A stretch of 56,534 nucleotides of DNA, taken from an uncultured Muribaculaceae bacterium (GTDB taxonomy: Bacteria > Bacteroidota > Bacteroidia > Bacteroidales > Muribaculaceae). Positions 34,021-42,068 of this stretch are shown here, in pieces (within the stretch, counting starts at the first letter, position 1; each line of letters opens with the position of its first letter). Where the stretch lies: the NCBI GenBank assembly GCA_910588065.1, contig CAJUPZ010000019.1, forward strand, positions 1-56,534. The letters are read 5' to 3'. A model generated the notes under the pieces. That model was not told the DNA's origin and made no database searches. It saw only the letters and a program-made list of their open reading frames with translations. The position numbers and the translations under genes are program-made.

Positions 34021-35688
34021 ATGATTGAATCACTCCATATTTCAAACTACGCGCTGATCGACAACATCGACATCGCTTTCAAACCCGGCCTCAACATCAT
34101 CACCGGCGAGACAGGCGCCGGAAAATCTATTATGCTCGGGGCTCTGTCGCTGCTGCTCGGTGCGAGAGCCGATATGAAATCGGTGCGCAACGCCGACCGC
34201 AAAACCGTTATCGAAGCCGTGTTCGGTGTTGGCGAATACCCCGCCCTGAAATCATTCTGCGAGGAAAACGACATTGAATGGGATGACAACCGGTGTATTC
34301 TCCGCAGGGAGATTGCCCCCGCAGGAAGGAGCAGAGCGTTTGTCAACGATTCGCCGGTGCCGCTCGCCAAGCTCGAGGCGGTGTCTATGCAGCTGATCGA
34401 CATCCACTCGCAGCACCAGAACCAGCTCCTCACCCGCCCCGACTTTCAGCTCAGGGTCATCGACACACTCGCCGGCAACGAAGCCCGCCTCGAGACATAC
34501 CGCACCCTCTTCAACACCTTCCGCGATGCCCTCCGCAAGCTCAAGGTTGCAAAAGCGCGGATAAAGCGCACCCGCGACGATGAGGAGTTCACACGCTTCC
34601 AGCTCGAGCAGCTTGACGAGCTCGACCTCACTTCCGGCGAACAGGAGGAGCTGGAGAAAGAGCGCGACGTCATGGCAAACCTCACCGACATAAAGTCAAC
34701 CCTCTACACCGCCCTGCAGGCTCTCAGAGAGGGCCGGTTCAATGCTATTTCACTGGTCGACGACACCCTCGCCGCCTGCATGAGCCTCGACTCGGTGCTC
34801 AGCGCGGACGACGCCATAACCGACAGACTCGAATCAGCTATGGCCGAGCTCAGCGACATCGCCGACACCCTCTCGTCCATCGACGGCGACCTCTCCGCCG
34901 ACCCCGAGGAACTCGAATCGATAGAATCGCGCCTCCAGGCAATATACTCCCTGCAGCACAAGCACAAAGTCGACACCGTGGACGAGCTCATTGCCATACG
35001 CGAGCGGCTGCGAGAACGCCTCGACGCCCTCGACAGCAGCGACATCACCCTGGCTTCGCTTGAAAAAGAGGCCCGCCGCGCCCTGGCCCTCGCCAAGGAG
35101 GCCGCAGCCGAGATATCCGCCCACCGAAAGGATGCCGCCCAGAAATTCGCGGCACAGCTCACCGAACTCGCCGCCCCCCTCGGAATGAAAAACCTGCGCA
35201 CCCAGGTCAACGTATCCCCCGCAGACATATCCGCCACAGGCACCGACAAAGTGGAATTCGCCTTCGCATTCAACAAAAACCAGCCCCTGCTGCCGGTGGC
35301 CGGAATCGCTTCCGGCGGTGAGATATCGCGCCTCATGCTGTGCCTCAAAGCCATTATTGCAGAGCACATGAGCCTGCCCACAATCATTTTCGACGAGATA
35401 GACACCGGTGTCAGCGGAGATGTCGCCGCACGCATAGGAGCCATGATGCAGCGCATGGGCAGCTCCATCCAGGTGATTACCATCACCCACCTGCCGCAGG
35501 TTGCCGCACGCGGAAGCAGCCACTTCAAGGTATTCAAACAGGACGACGACTCCGCCACCCACACCCGCGTGGCCGAACTGTCGCCCGACGACCGCATCGC
35601 CGAGCTCGCACTCATGCTCAGCGGCAACCCCGACGACCCCGCCGCAAGAGCCACGGCGCAAGGCCTGCTCAACCAGACAAACCCATAA
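34021..35688 (+). CDS. recN: DNA repair protein RecN
   Basis: SMC-like ATPase for double-strand break repair, 555 aa. Walker A GETGAGKSIMLGALSLLLG near the N-terminus; a long charged coiled coil in the middle (about 150-370, rich in E, R, L); SGGEISRLMLCLKAI is the ABC signature, followed by Walker B TIIFDEIDTGVSGDVAARIG and the C-terminal ITHLPQVAARGSSHFKVFK. Confidence 0.96.
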   Translation: MIESLHISNYALIDNIDIAFKPGLNIITGETGAGKSIMLGALSLLLGARADMKSVRNADRKTVIEAVFGVGEYPALKSFCEENDIEWDDNRCILRREIAPAGRSRAFVNDSPVPLAKLEAVSMQLIDIHSQHQNQLLTRPDFQLRVIDTLAGNEARLETYRTLFNTFRDALRKLKVAKARIKRTRDDEEFTRFQLEQLDELDLTSGEQEELEKERDVMANLTDIKSTLYTALQALREGRFNAISLVDDTLAACMSLDSVLSADDAITDRLESAMAELSDIADTLSSIDGDLSADPEELESIESRLQAIYSLQHKHKVDTVDELIAIRERLRERLDALDSSDITLASLEKEARRALALAKEAAAEISAHRKDAAQKFAAQLTELAAPLGMKNLRTQVNVSPADISATGTDKVEFAFAFNKNQPLLPVAGIASGGEISRLMLCLKAIIAEHMSLPTIIFDEIDTGVSGDVAARIGAMMQRMGSSIQVITITHLPQVAARGSSHFKVFKQDDDSATHTRVAELSPDDRIAELALMLSGNPDDPAARATAQGLLNQTNP

Positions 35689-35715
35689 CCCTCCAACTCA
35701 TAAACATACATCCAC

Positions 35716-36468
35716 ATGACAGAAGACTATATTTTCGGCATCCGCGCCGTTATGGAAGCTATCGAGGCCGGCAAAGATATCGACCGCGTTTTTATCAAGA
35801 AAGACCTCTCCGGCGACCTTGCCAACGAACTGTTTGACCTGATGCGCCGCCACCGCATTGTCAGCCGCAGAGTGCCCGTCGAGAAAATCAACCGCATCAC
35901 CCGCAAGAACCATCAGGGAGTTGTGGCTATGCTCTCGGCCGTGACATACTACTCCCTCGACCGTCTCATACCCGAGCTCTACGAAGAGGGGGTGCTGCCA
36001 TTCGTGGTGGTGCTCGACGGCATAACCGATGTGAGAAACTTCGGCGCCATAGCCCGCACATGCGAGTGCGCCGGAGTTGACGCGATTGTCATACCCACCC
36101 ACGACAGCGTCAGCGTCAACGCCGACGCCGTAAAGACATCTGCCGGAGCTCTCCTCCACCTGCCAGTGTGCCGCGAATCATCTACCCTCGCAGCAGTAAA
36201 GCAGCTCAAAGAGAGCGGCTACACCGTAGTAGCCGTTTCTGAAAAAGCCGACATCAACTACACCCTCGCCGACTACACCGTCCCGGTAGCCCTTGTGCTC
36301 GGTGCCGAAGACAAAGGCATATCTCCCGAGGTGCTACGCTTATGCGACACCTTTGTGTCGATACCCATGTTTGGCAAAATCAGTTCGCTCAACGTATCGG
36401 TTGCCGCAGCTATAACCGTATACGAAGCAGTGCGTCAGCGGCTCAACGCCGACATGGAGCCAATCTGA
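35716..36468 (+). CDS. rlmB: 23S rRNA (guanosine-2'-O-)-methyltransferase, TrmH/RlmB family
   Basis: SPOUT RNA 2'-O-methyltransferase, 250 aa. An N-terminal substrate-binding domain (YIFGIRAVMEAIEAGKDIDRVFIKK), then the catalytic SPOUT knot: VVLDGITDVRNFGAIARTCECAGVDAIVI, LVLGAEDKGISPEVLRLCD and IPMFGKISSLNVSVAAAITVYEA. The modified residue is inferred from E. coli RlmB (G2251); a tRNA target cannot be excluded. Confidence 0.92.
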   Translation: MTEDYIFGIRAVMEAIEAGKDIDRVFIKKDLSGDLANELFDLMRRHRIVSRRVPVEKINRITRKNHQGVVAMLSAVTYYSLDRLIPELYEEGVLPFVVVLDGITDVRNFGAIARTCECAGVDAIVIPTHDSVSVNADAVKTSAGALLHLPVCRESSTLAAVKQLKESGYTVVAVSEKADINYTLADYTVPVALVLGAEDKGISPEVLRLCDTFVSIPMFGKISSLNVSVAAAITVYEAVRQRLNADMEPI

Positions 36469-36502
36469 CCTCTCACCCCACACCAATCATCAGCCCACCT
36501 GC

Positions 36503-38179
36503 ATGAAATACGGCATACACCTTATTATATATAGAGCGCTGACGGCACTTTGTGCCTCAGCCGCCCTGTTGGCGTGCACACCCTCCCACAGCCCCGCACT
36601 TGAGGAGATATACGCCGCCATTGAGTCATCTCCCGAGGATGCGCTTGACAGAGCATCTTCCATATCTCCCGACTCGCTGTCGCCTCACGACCGGCGGTTC
36701 CTGCAGCTCATTAAAATCAAAGCAGCAGATAAAATCGACATCTATCAGCCAAACGACACCCTCATTACCAAGCTGATTGCATATTACAGCGACCATGAAA
36801 CCGACCGCTTTTATCCCGAAGCACTCTACTACGGCGGGCGCGTTTATGCCGAACTCGGAGACTACCCTATGGCCTTGCGCCACTTCCAGGATGCGCTTGA
36901 CCTGCTGCCTCAAAATACCGACCGCCTGCACCTCAGAGGATGCACCCTAAGCCAGATTGCGTACATTCTAAACAACCTCAGGCTGATTGACGAAGCGTTA
37001 CCGTACTACCAAGAATTATTGAAAGTTGACAGTATTCTCAATGATACGTCCAACTATATAATAGACCTGGACATGATGGGCTATGCCCTTTACCGGGTGG
37101 ACAGCTTGGAACCGGCTAAAAAGGTTTTATCTAAGGCTGTGGAAATGTCAGGAGCGGACTATCCCGATAATAAATTTTTCTCACAAAGCCGACTTGCCAA
37201 TATTTTAAGGAAACAAGGGCAGATTGATTCAGCACGAACTCTGATTCAACCGCTTATAAATGATACCACTAATAAATATATAGACCTTGCTCTTATTTCT
37301 GCAATCCCTATTTTCTGTGATGCCGGCATGAGTGATTCAGCTTATATATGTGGCAAGCGATTGATTGACAGCAACTCCAATCATAATAGAAGATTAACTT
37401 ATCATTATCTTTTGGGAGATAAATTGAGAGATTTCAGTTCAGTCGACTCCCTGCTGTCTTATCTAAATCACTATCACAATCTCACTGAAAAATCATTCAA
37501 CGATTACAGAAATCAATCAGCCATATTGCAGAACGCATATTACAATTATGCGCAACATGACCGCAAACGTAAAAAAGCTGAACAGTCGAGAAACAGATAC
37601 GCTTTTATAGCACTTTCGCTTGGTGCTAGTGTCGCTGTTTTAACAGCCCTCATCCTATGGTTTATGTACCGCAGCAAATCGCAGCGATTGAAATATCTTG
37701 AAGCTCTTGACAGTATCAGAATGCTGTCGGAAACAATCGAAAAATCACATCGGTATACCGAGCCGAAAGCCACCTCTGAAATCGACAATAATATTCAATT
37801 CCCTGATGACAAAAACGCTCCCGATTCAGGATTAAATGCCCTGCTCGCAGGCACCGCATATAAAAATCTTTGCGCAATGATGGAAACACAGAAAGCCATC
37901 GCCGAAAATTCCATATTATGGGACAATCTTCAATCGGAATTTGACGCCGCCCTGCCCGAATTCAGACATCGCCTTAACCAGCTTGCCCATAGCCGTATAT
38001 CGGCTGACGACTACAAACTGATTATGCTTGTCAAATATGGATTCAACTCCGCCCAGATAAGCGGCATAATAAACAAATCCAAATCCACCGTTTCATACCG
38101 TTATTCAGAAATTGCCAAACGGATATTCAACGAATCATTCAAATTTGACAAACTCCGCAGCCTCATAAAATCAATCTGA
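36503..38179 (+). CDS. lipobox-bearing TPR protein with a transmembrane helix and C-terminal HTH
   Basis: 558-aa protein. The N-terminus ends in a lipobox-like LLAC (C25), which could be a lipidation site. TPR-like helical repeats fill about 40-330. One strong membrane helix lies near 366-390 (AFIALSLGASVAVLTALILWF) and is followed by a coiled coil. The C-terminus is a LuxR-like helix-turn-helix (about 513-542, SAQISGIINKSKSTVSYRYSEIAKRIF). The layout implies periplasmic sensing and a cytoplasmic DNA-binding end. Members of this architecture are frequent in Bacteroidota. The first 480 nt are GC-rich like the neighbours, while the rest from about 36990 is clearly AT-richer, a mosaic look. Targets unknown; the adjacent secreted-protein locus is a guess. 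Confidence 0.75.
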   Translation: MKYGIHLIIYRALTALCASAALLACTPSHSPALEEIYAAIESSPEDALDRASSISPDSLSPHDRRFLQLIKIKAADKIDIYQPNDTLITKLIAYYSDHETDRFYPEALYYGGRVYAELGDYPMALRHFQDALDLLPQNTDRLHLRGCTLSQIAYILNNLRLIDEALPYYQELLKVDSILNDTSNYIIDLDMMGYALYRVDSLEPAKKVLSKAVEMSGADYPDNKFFSQSRLANILRKQGQIDSARTLIQPLINDTTNKYIDLALISAIPIFCDAGMSDSAYICGKRLIDSNSNHNRRLTYHYLLGDKLRDFSSVDSLLSYLNHYHNLTEKSFNDYRNQSAILQNAYYNYAQHDRKRKKAEQSRNRYAFIALSLGASVAVLTALILWFMYRSKSQRLKYLEALDSIRMLSETIEKSHRYTEPKATSEIDNNIQFPDDKNAPDSGLNALLAGTAYKNLCAMMETQKAIAENSILWDNLQSEFDAALPEFRHRLNQLAHSRISADDYKLIMLVKYGFNSAQISGIINKSKSTVSYRYSEIAKRIFNESFKFDKLRSLIKSI

Positions 38180-38204
38180 CAACCGTACAACATAACCCCG
38201 CCCC

Positions 38205-38720
38205 CCTGTAGGGGCGCCGATATATCGCGCCCTCCTCATCACCACCACCCCGCGGTGATGGCCTCGGCGAGGCCGGAGCGCAGGATGCGCGATGTCATGA
38301 GATCTTCTCGCGTGATTAAAGATGGATATTACGCACCACAGCGTGGTGCTCAGGCAGATAGCCCCGGGTCAGGGAGCGCAGCGACCGCCACCCGGGGAAT
38401 AGGATAACAACCAAGCCAATGACCCTGTAGGGGTCACACCCCGATATCGGGAGAAGCCCACACGGCATCGCCTCTCACGAGGCTCAAAGAAAATGGGGGT
38501 ACGTTCTACCCCAGGTCGCGCTACGCTTACCTGGGGATTCCCTACTGCATCGCACCTGCCGGGTGCTCAGACGTCTCCGACGCCCTCCATTTTACGGCCT
38601 CGGCGAGGCTGGAGCGCAGGATGCGCGATTATTTTGTTAACCGGGCACGCAGTGCTCGGATTAACAACCACAAACGCAAATGGTGCCGGAGGTACCACAC
38701 CCCCAACCAAAAACTAAAAA
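38205..38720. repeat. mosaic intergenic repeat field 2
   Basis: A non-coding field. 38205-38235 is the exact reverse complement of 54969-54999 (31 nt), with a near copy at 55148-55176. Palindromes GCCTCGGCGAGGC occur near 38261 and 38596. A CCCCAGG...CCTGGGG hairpin is at about 38511-38536. The hairpin module 38632-38700 runs in the opposite orientation to those in fields 1 and 3. A run of ACAACTC/ACTTAC (38730-38740) matches the reverse complement of the TTAGTTG leader seen in other fields. Confidence 0.8.
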
Positions 38721-38749
38721 CTTACAACTCAACCACTTACACTACCATA

Positions 38750-38840
38750 TTCGAACTCGTTCGAACTCGTTAAAACTGAAATTTCGAACTTTTTTCGAAC
38801 TTTTTTTCTTGCAAACACCCCCATTTCACCCCTAACTTTG
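38750..38840 (+). promoter_or_regulatory. promoter with four TTCGAACT sites and shared upstream element
   Basis: TAACTTTG (38833-38840) is the -7 box, with TTG near 38810 as a possible -33 box. Upstream are four TTCGAACT copies (38750, 38760, 38783, 38794), two pairs spaced 10 and 11 nt, about one helical turn. The 22-nt block 38764-38785 recurs exactly in reverse at 56380-56401, upstream of the beta-propeller gene and in the same orientation relative to its promoter. Confidence 0.65.
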
Positions 38841-38874
38841 CACCAAACTCATTTTAACCCTATAACACATTATC

Positions 38875-39243
38875 ATGAAGAAACTGCTCTTGCTTCTGTG
38901 CGTCATCGCAACCGCCCTGTCAGCCCATCTGACAGCGAACCCCTCTGTACCTCTTACACCCCCAACAGAAGAAAACAACGATGGAGATCCAAACCGCCAC
39001 AAAATGCCCCCGGCACCGGTTTTCTGTCGGTTTGACTTCGACAACGCATCCCTTTCCTTCTCATCTCTCTCATTCCTCCCCATTGAGGAATATCAGATTT
39101 GCGATGCCGAAAACCCCGATATTTGCCTGCAGTCTTTCACCTCCGAGGCCGAATTTGTTTCTGCCCTCGCCAACACCGACGGCGAATTTGCCATTCGCTT
39201 CAAGACAGAAAAAGGCTTCTACACCGGCTACATATCGCTATAA
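38875..39243 (+). CDS. small secreted protein, DUF3244-like
   Basis: 122-aa protein with a clear signal peptide (MKKLLLLLCVIATALSAHLTA). The mature part is short and beta-rich, with CRFDFDNASLSFSSLSF, then YQICDAENPDICLQSF and a final FAIRFKTEKGFYTGYISL. The layout and Y-x-G ending resemble small Bacteroidota DUF3244-type proteins, but the match is loose. Three cysteines remain after export, so a disulfide is possible. First gene of the accessory locus; function unknown. Confidence 0.7.
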   Translation: MKKLLLLLCVIATALSAHLTANPSVPLTPPTEENNDGDPNRHKMPPAPVFCRFDFDNASLSFSSLSFLPIEEYQICDAENPDICLQSFTSEAEFVSALANTDGEFAIRFKTEKGFYTGYISL

Positions 39244-39295
39244 CCGCCATTATCAGTGATAACTATTTAATATATAACTAAACTTTCAACAACCC

Positions 39296-39913
39296 ATGAA
39301 ACATCTTTGTAAAGTGTTCATCTGCGCTACAGCAGCCATGTTTGCGCTGTGCGCCTGCTCTTCCGATGACGACTTTCCCTCAAACGAAGAGCTCGACAAA
39401 CTCCCCACAGTCGAAAATCCGGATATTACCTCTTTTGGTGACATGCATATTGGCGATTTATCGTATGAACAAATTGGCGTTAACAAAGACCATCTGGTAG
39501 TAATACACAGTGCCGATGAACTCGAAAAGTTAGATGCAACAGGGTCGATAGAATTCAGCTCCAAAGAAGACATTGAGCGCAAATCCGGCTCTCTAAGTTC
39601 TCTATACTCTTATGTAGATTGGAGTAGACAAAGTCTTGTTTTGTTTTACCGTTGCTATCCCAGTCCGGAGGGTTGTGGATATACAACTTCAGCAAAGGTA
39701 TACCTTGACGGAGATAAATTCATAGCTTCGGTAAACAATTCAGGGGGTGGTTTTTCTATTCAAGTTGTTACTATTTTTGGTATAGGGGTTGTTATTGACA
39801 AGCCTAATCTAAACTTGAAGAATTTTGGATTAAAAATCACTCTGACCACAGACCGCGGCGAGAACGCTCCCGGCGACAGATACAAGGTGACAGAACGATG
39901 GGTCAAACATTAA
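39296..39913 (+). CDS. predicted surface lipoprotein, tandem paralogue 1
   Basis: 205 aa. Lipobox LCAC with C21, followed by SSDDDF, which fits the published Bacteroidota lipoprotein surface-export signature (Cys, then S-D-D-D-D-like). The mature domain is beta-rich, with a YVDWSRQSLVLFY centre and GIGVVIDKP near the end. Residues 8-43 are identical to the next gene at the protein level, as are the 19 residues near the C-terminus (DRGENAPGDRYKVTERWVK); the middle is diverged. Weak resemblance of the centre to PrcB-type domains is only an impression. It reads into the 5' flank of the second copy. Confidence 0.78.
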   Translation: MKHLCKVFICATAAMFALCACSSDDDFPSNEELDKLPTVENPDITSFGDMHIGDLSYEQIGVNKDHLVVIHSADELEKLDATGSIEFSSKEDIERKSGSLSSLYSYVDWSRQSLVLFYRCYPSPEGCGYTTSAKVYLDGDKFIASVNNSGGGFSIQVVTIFGIGVVIDKPNLNLKNFGLKITLTTDRGENAPGDRYKVTERWVKH

Positions 39914-39945
39914 CTGATTATACTAACCAATCAACACACTTTGCG

Positions 39946-40566
39946 ATGAACCGATTTCTCTTCTTCATTTGCGCAACAGCAGCCATGTTTGCGCTGTGTG
40001 CCTGCTCTTCCGATGATGACTTTCCCTCAAACGAAGAGCTCGACAAACTCCCCACAGTCGAAAATCCGGATGTCACAGACTTTCTGGTTTCAGCACTTCC
40101 TGAAAGCTATGATAATGAGGACTGTAAAATTGAATTAAACAAAGACTATCTTGAGGTATTCCATAGCGCTGAGCAACTTAAAGAAAAGATGCTTAATATA
40201 TATGGACGCCGGGTAGATGAAACAGATAGAAAACAAGCAGAACTGTCTGAATATTTCAAGTATGTGGATTGGAATAAACAATCTGTTATGCTGTATCAGT
40301 ATGCATATCCTGATGGCGGGGTACCTGAACTGACTTCCCACAATATTTATATCAATAATAACAGATTTATTGTTTCACTTAACCGCAATAACGATAACGG
40401 CCTTGTAGTACCTACAGTTATCGTGCGGATAGGTTATGGCATTGTCATTGACAAACCGGATCTCAGCCTTAAAGATATAAGTTTGAAATTCACAGATATT
40501 TCAGACCGCGGCGAGAACGCTCCCGGCGACCGCTATAAGGTGACGGAACGATGGGTCAAACGCTGA
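39946..40566 (+). CDS. predicted surface lipoprotein, tandem paralogue 2
   Basis: 206 aa from the ATG at 39946; an upstream in-frame ATG at 39898 would place 16 hydrophilic residues before the signal peptide and lies within the previous gene. Signal MNRFLFFICATAAMFALCAC with lipobox C20, then SSDDDF surface-export-like motif. The middle (YVDWNKQSVMLYQYAYPDG; GIVIDKPDLS) is homologous to paralogue 1 but strongly diverged; the middle has more A and T than the ends. Followed after 39 nt by the serpin gene, probably in one transcript. Function unknown. Confidence 0.78.
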   Translation: MNRFLFFICATAAMFALCACSSDDDFPSNEELDKLPTVENPDVTDFLVSALPESYDNEDCKIELNKDYLEVFHSAEQLKEKMLNIYGRRVDETDRKQAELSEYFKYVDWNKQSVMLYQYAYPDGGVPELTSHNIYINNNRFIVSLNRNNDNGLVVPTVIVRIGYGIVIDKPDLSLKDISLKFTDISDRGENAPGDRYKVTERWVKR

Positions 40567-40605
40567 ACACCCTCATCAATTGACAAACTTCTCAAACGAA
40601 TCACT

Positions 40606-41910
40606 ATGAAACCAAATCTCTCAAAAGTGTTTGCAGAGGCCGCGGTTGCTTGTCTGGCTCCCGCTTTCTGCTCGTGCGAGTCTGACTCCGGAGCCCCGGA
40701 GGCTACAAATCCGCTCGTTCCTATCGAGCTCACCCGCTCTGAGGCTGAGGTGTCCACAAACCTCAGCGATTTTTCCCTGAAACTGCTCTCGGCTACAATT
40801 GAAACCGGTGAAGCAAACTCAAATGTTGCGGTGTCGCCCCTCGGCGCTGCGATGGTGGCCGGAATGTTTGGCAACGCCATCGATGAAAGCCAGCGCGGTG
40901 AGCTGATGACCGCCTTTGAACTCAACAACACAAGCATTGATGAGCTCAACGCGTTTTGCAACAAGATGCTCACAATCCTGCCTTCGCATGACAACACCGC
41001 CACTTTGATGCTCGCCAACTCATCGTGGTTTAACACCGCCAATGAAAACGCCGTACCCTCGGAGTCATATCTCAACATTCTGAAAAACAGCTATGAGTCT
41101 GACATCAAATACACTGCGTTTGACAACCCGCAGTTCCTCACCGAGCTCAACACATGGGCGGGAGCTGCAACAAACGGTGCTATTCCTCAGGCGGTTAAGA
41201 AAGCCCCACAGGCAAACGCTATCGCTTATTGGCTCAATGTGCTGTACTTCAAGGGGCTATGGAAAAGCAAATTTGACAAGGCGTTGACTAAGCCGGCCGA
41301 TTTCACCACTGCCGACGGAGCCAAGGTGATGGTAAACATGATGACCGGAGCCAATGGCATAAAGGCATACCGCACAACAAAATATCGCAAAGAAGCCGAG
41401 GAGTACAAATATCCCGATGACTTCATTATCCATTGCTTCGCTACAATGGACTACGGCAACGGCGCCTTTGCCCTCACTGCCGTGATGCCGGATCCGGAGA
41501 CATCGGTTGCCGAGTTCATCGCCAACCCGCCCGAAAACTTCTGGAAAGATATTGTCAGCGAAAAGTATGGCGGTAAAGCACAGGTGTTCTTCCCCAAGCT
41601 CAACATCGACATATCCACAGATCTGATCAAGCCGATGATGGCACTCGGCGTGGAAAATATATTCGAGGGTGTGGGCATGAGCAATCTCATCGGTTTCGGC
41701 GACGGTGTTGTATGCGATTTCGACCAGCATGTATCACTCGCTGTTGACGAGGAGGGCAGCGAATTCAAGGTTGTGACCTCAGCAGTTGTCGGCGACACCG
41801 CCAATGTCGACGACCCGATTGAATTCAACCGCCCGTTCATCTATTTCATCTGGGAAAAATCCACCGGCACAATCCTACTCGCAGGAGTTGTGATGAATCC
41901 CGCGGAATAA
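40606..41910 (+). CDS. serpin family protein, probable lipoprotein
   Basis: 434 aa. A signal-like N-terminus ends in FCSC (C24) followed by acidic residues, so lipidation is plausible though E11 inside the hydrophobic part is unusual. Serpin fold landmarks: NVAVSPLGAAMVAGMFGNA, LANSSWFN, WAGAATNGAIPQAV, NVLYFKGLWKSKFD, FFPKLNIDIS, and the C-terminal signature FNRPFIYFIWEKSTGTILLAGVV. The reactive-centre loop spans about 384-408. By alignment the hinge P15-P9 is G384 S E F K V V, lacking the small-residue run of inhibitory serpins. P1-P1' would be about T398-A399, shifted if the loop's extra residue lies elsewhere. Inhibitory activity is therefore uncertain. Ends before a strong terminator. 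Confidence 0.9.
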   Translation: MKPNLSKVFAEAAVACLAPAFCSCESDSGAPEATNPLVPIELTRSEAEVSTNLSDFSLKLLSATIETGEANSNVAVSPLGAAMVAGMFGNAIDESQRGELMTAFELNNTSIDELNAFCNKMLTILPSHDNTATLMLANSSWFNTANENAVPSESYLNILKNSYESDIKYTAFDNPQFLTELNTWAGAATNGAIPQAVKKAPQANAIAYWLNVLYFKGLWKSKFDKALTKPADFTTADGAKVMVNMMTGANGIKAYRTTKYRKEAEEYKYPDDFIIHCFATMDYGNGAFALTAVMPDPETSVAEFIANPPENFWKDIVSEKYGGKAQVFFPKLNIDISTDLIKPMMALGVENIFEGVGMSNLIGFGDGVVCDFDQHVSLAVDEEGSEFKVVTSAVVGDTANVDDPIEFNRPFIYFIWEKSTGTILLAGVVMNPAE

Positions 41911-41965
41911 CTCCCGGCAGATACGCTCCTCTCTCTCGCTCGGTTTATGAAACCGGGCCTTACAG

Positions 41966-42003
41966 GCAACCCCGGCACGCATCGGGGTTGCTTGTCTTTT
42001 TTT
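41966..42003 (+). terminator. intrinsic terminator after the serpin gene
   Basis: Perfect 9-bp stem GCAACCCCG / CGGGGTTGC (41966-41974 and 41983-41991), then TTGTCTTTTTTT. Closes the accessory locus. Confidence 0.85.
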
Positions 42004-42050
42004 AACGTCCTCCCGCAGCCCCCACCCTCGGCTATTTGCCGATTATTTCG

Positions 42051-42058
42051 TAATTTTG
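42051..42058 (+). promoter_or_regulatory. -7 element upstream of the sorting-domain protein
   Basis: TAATTTTG, 10 nt before the ATG at 42069. No convincing -33 box is seen, and the leader would be very short. Confidence 0.4.
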
Positions 42059-42068
42059 CACTCCGCAA

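Noticed and set aside
39317..40071. Frameshifted single gene instead of two lipoprotein genes
   Set aside because: Each copy has a complete signal peptide, lipobox, body and stop codon, so this is a duplication.
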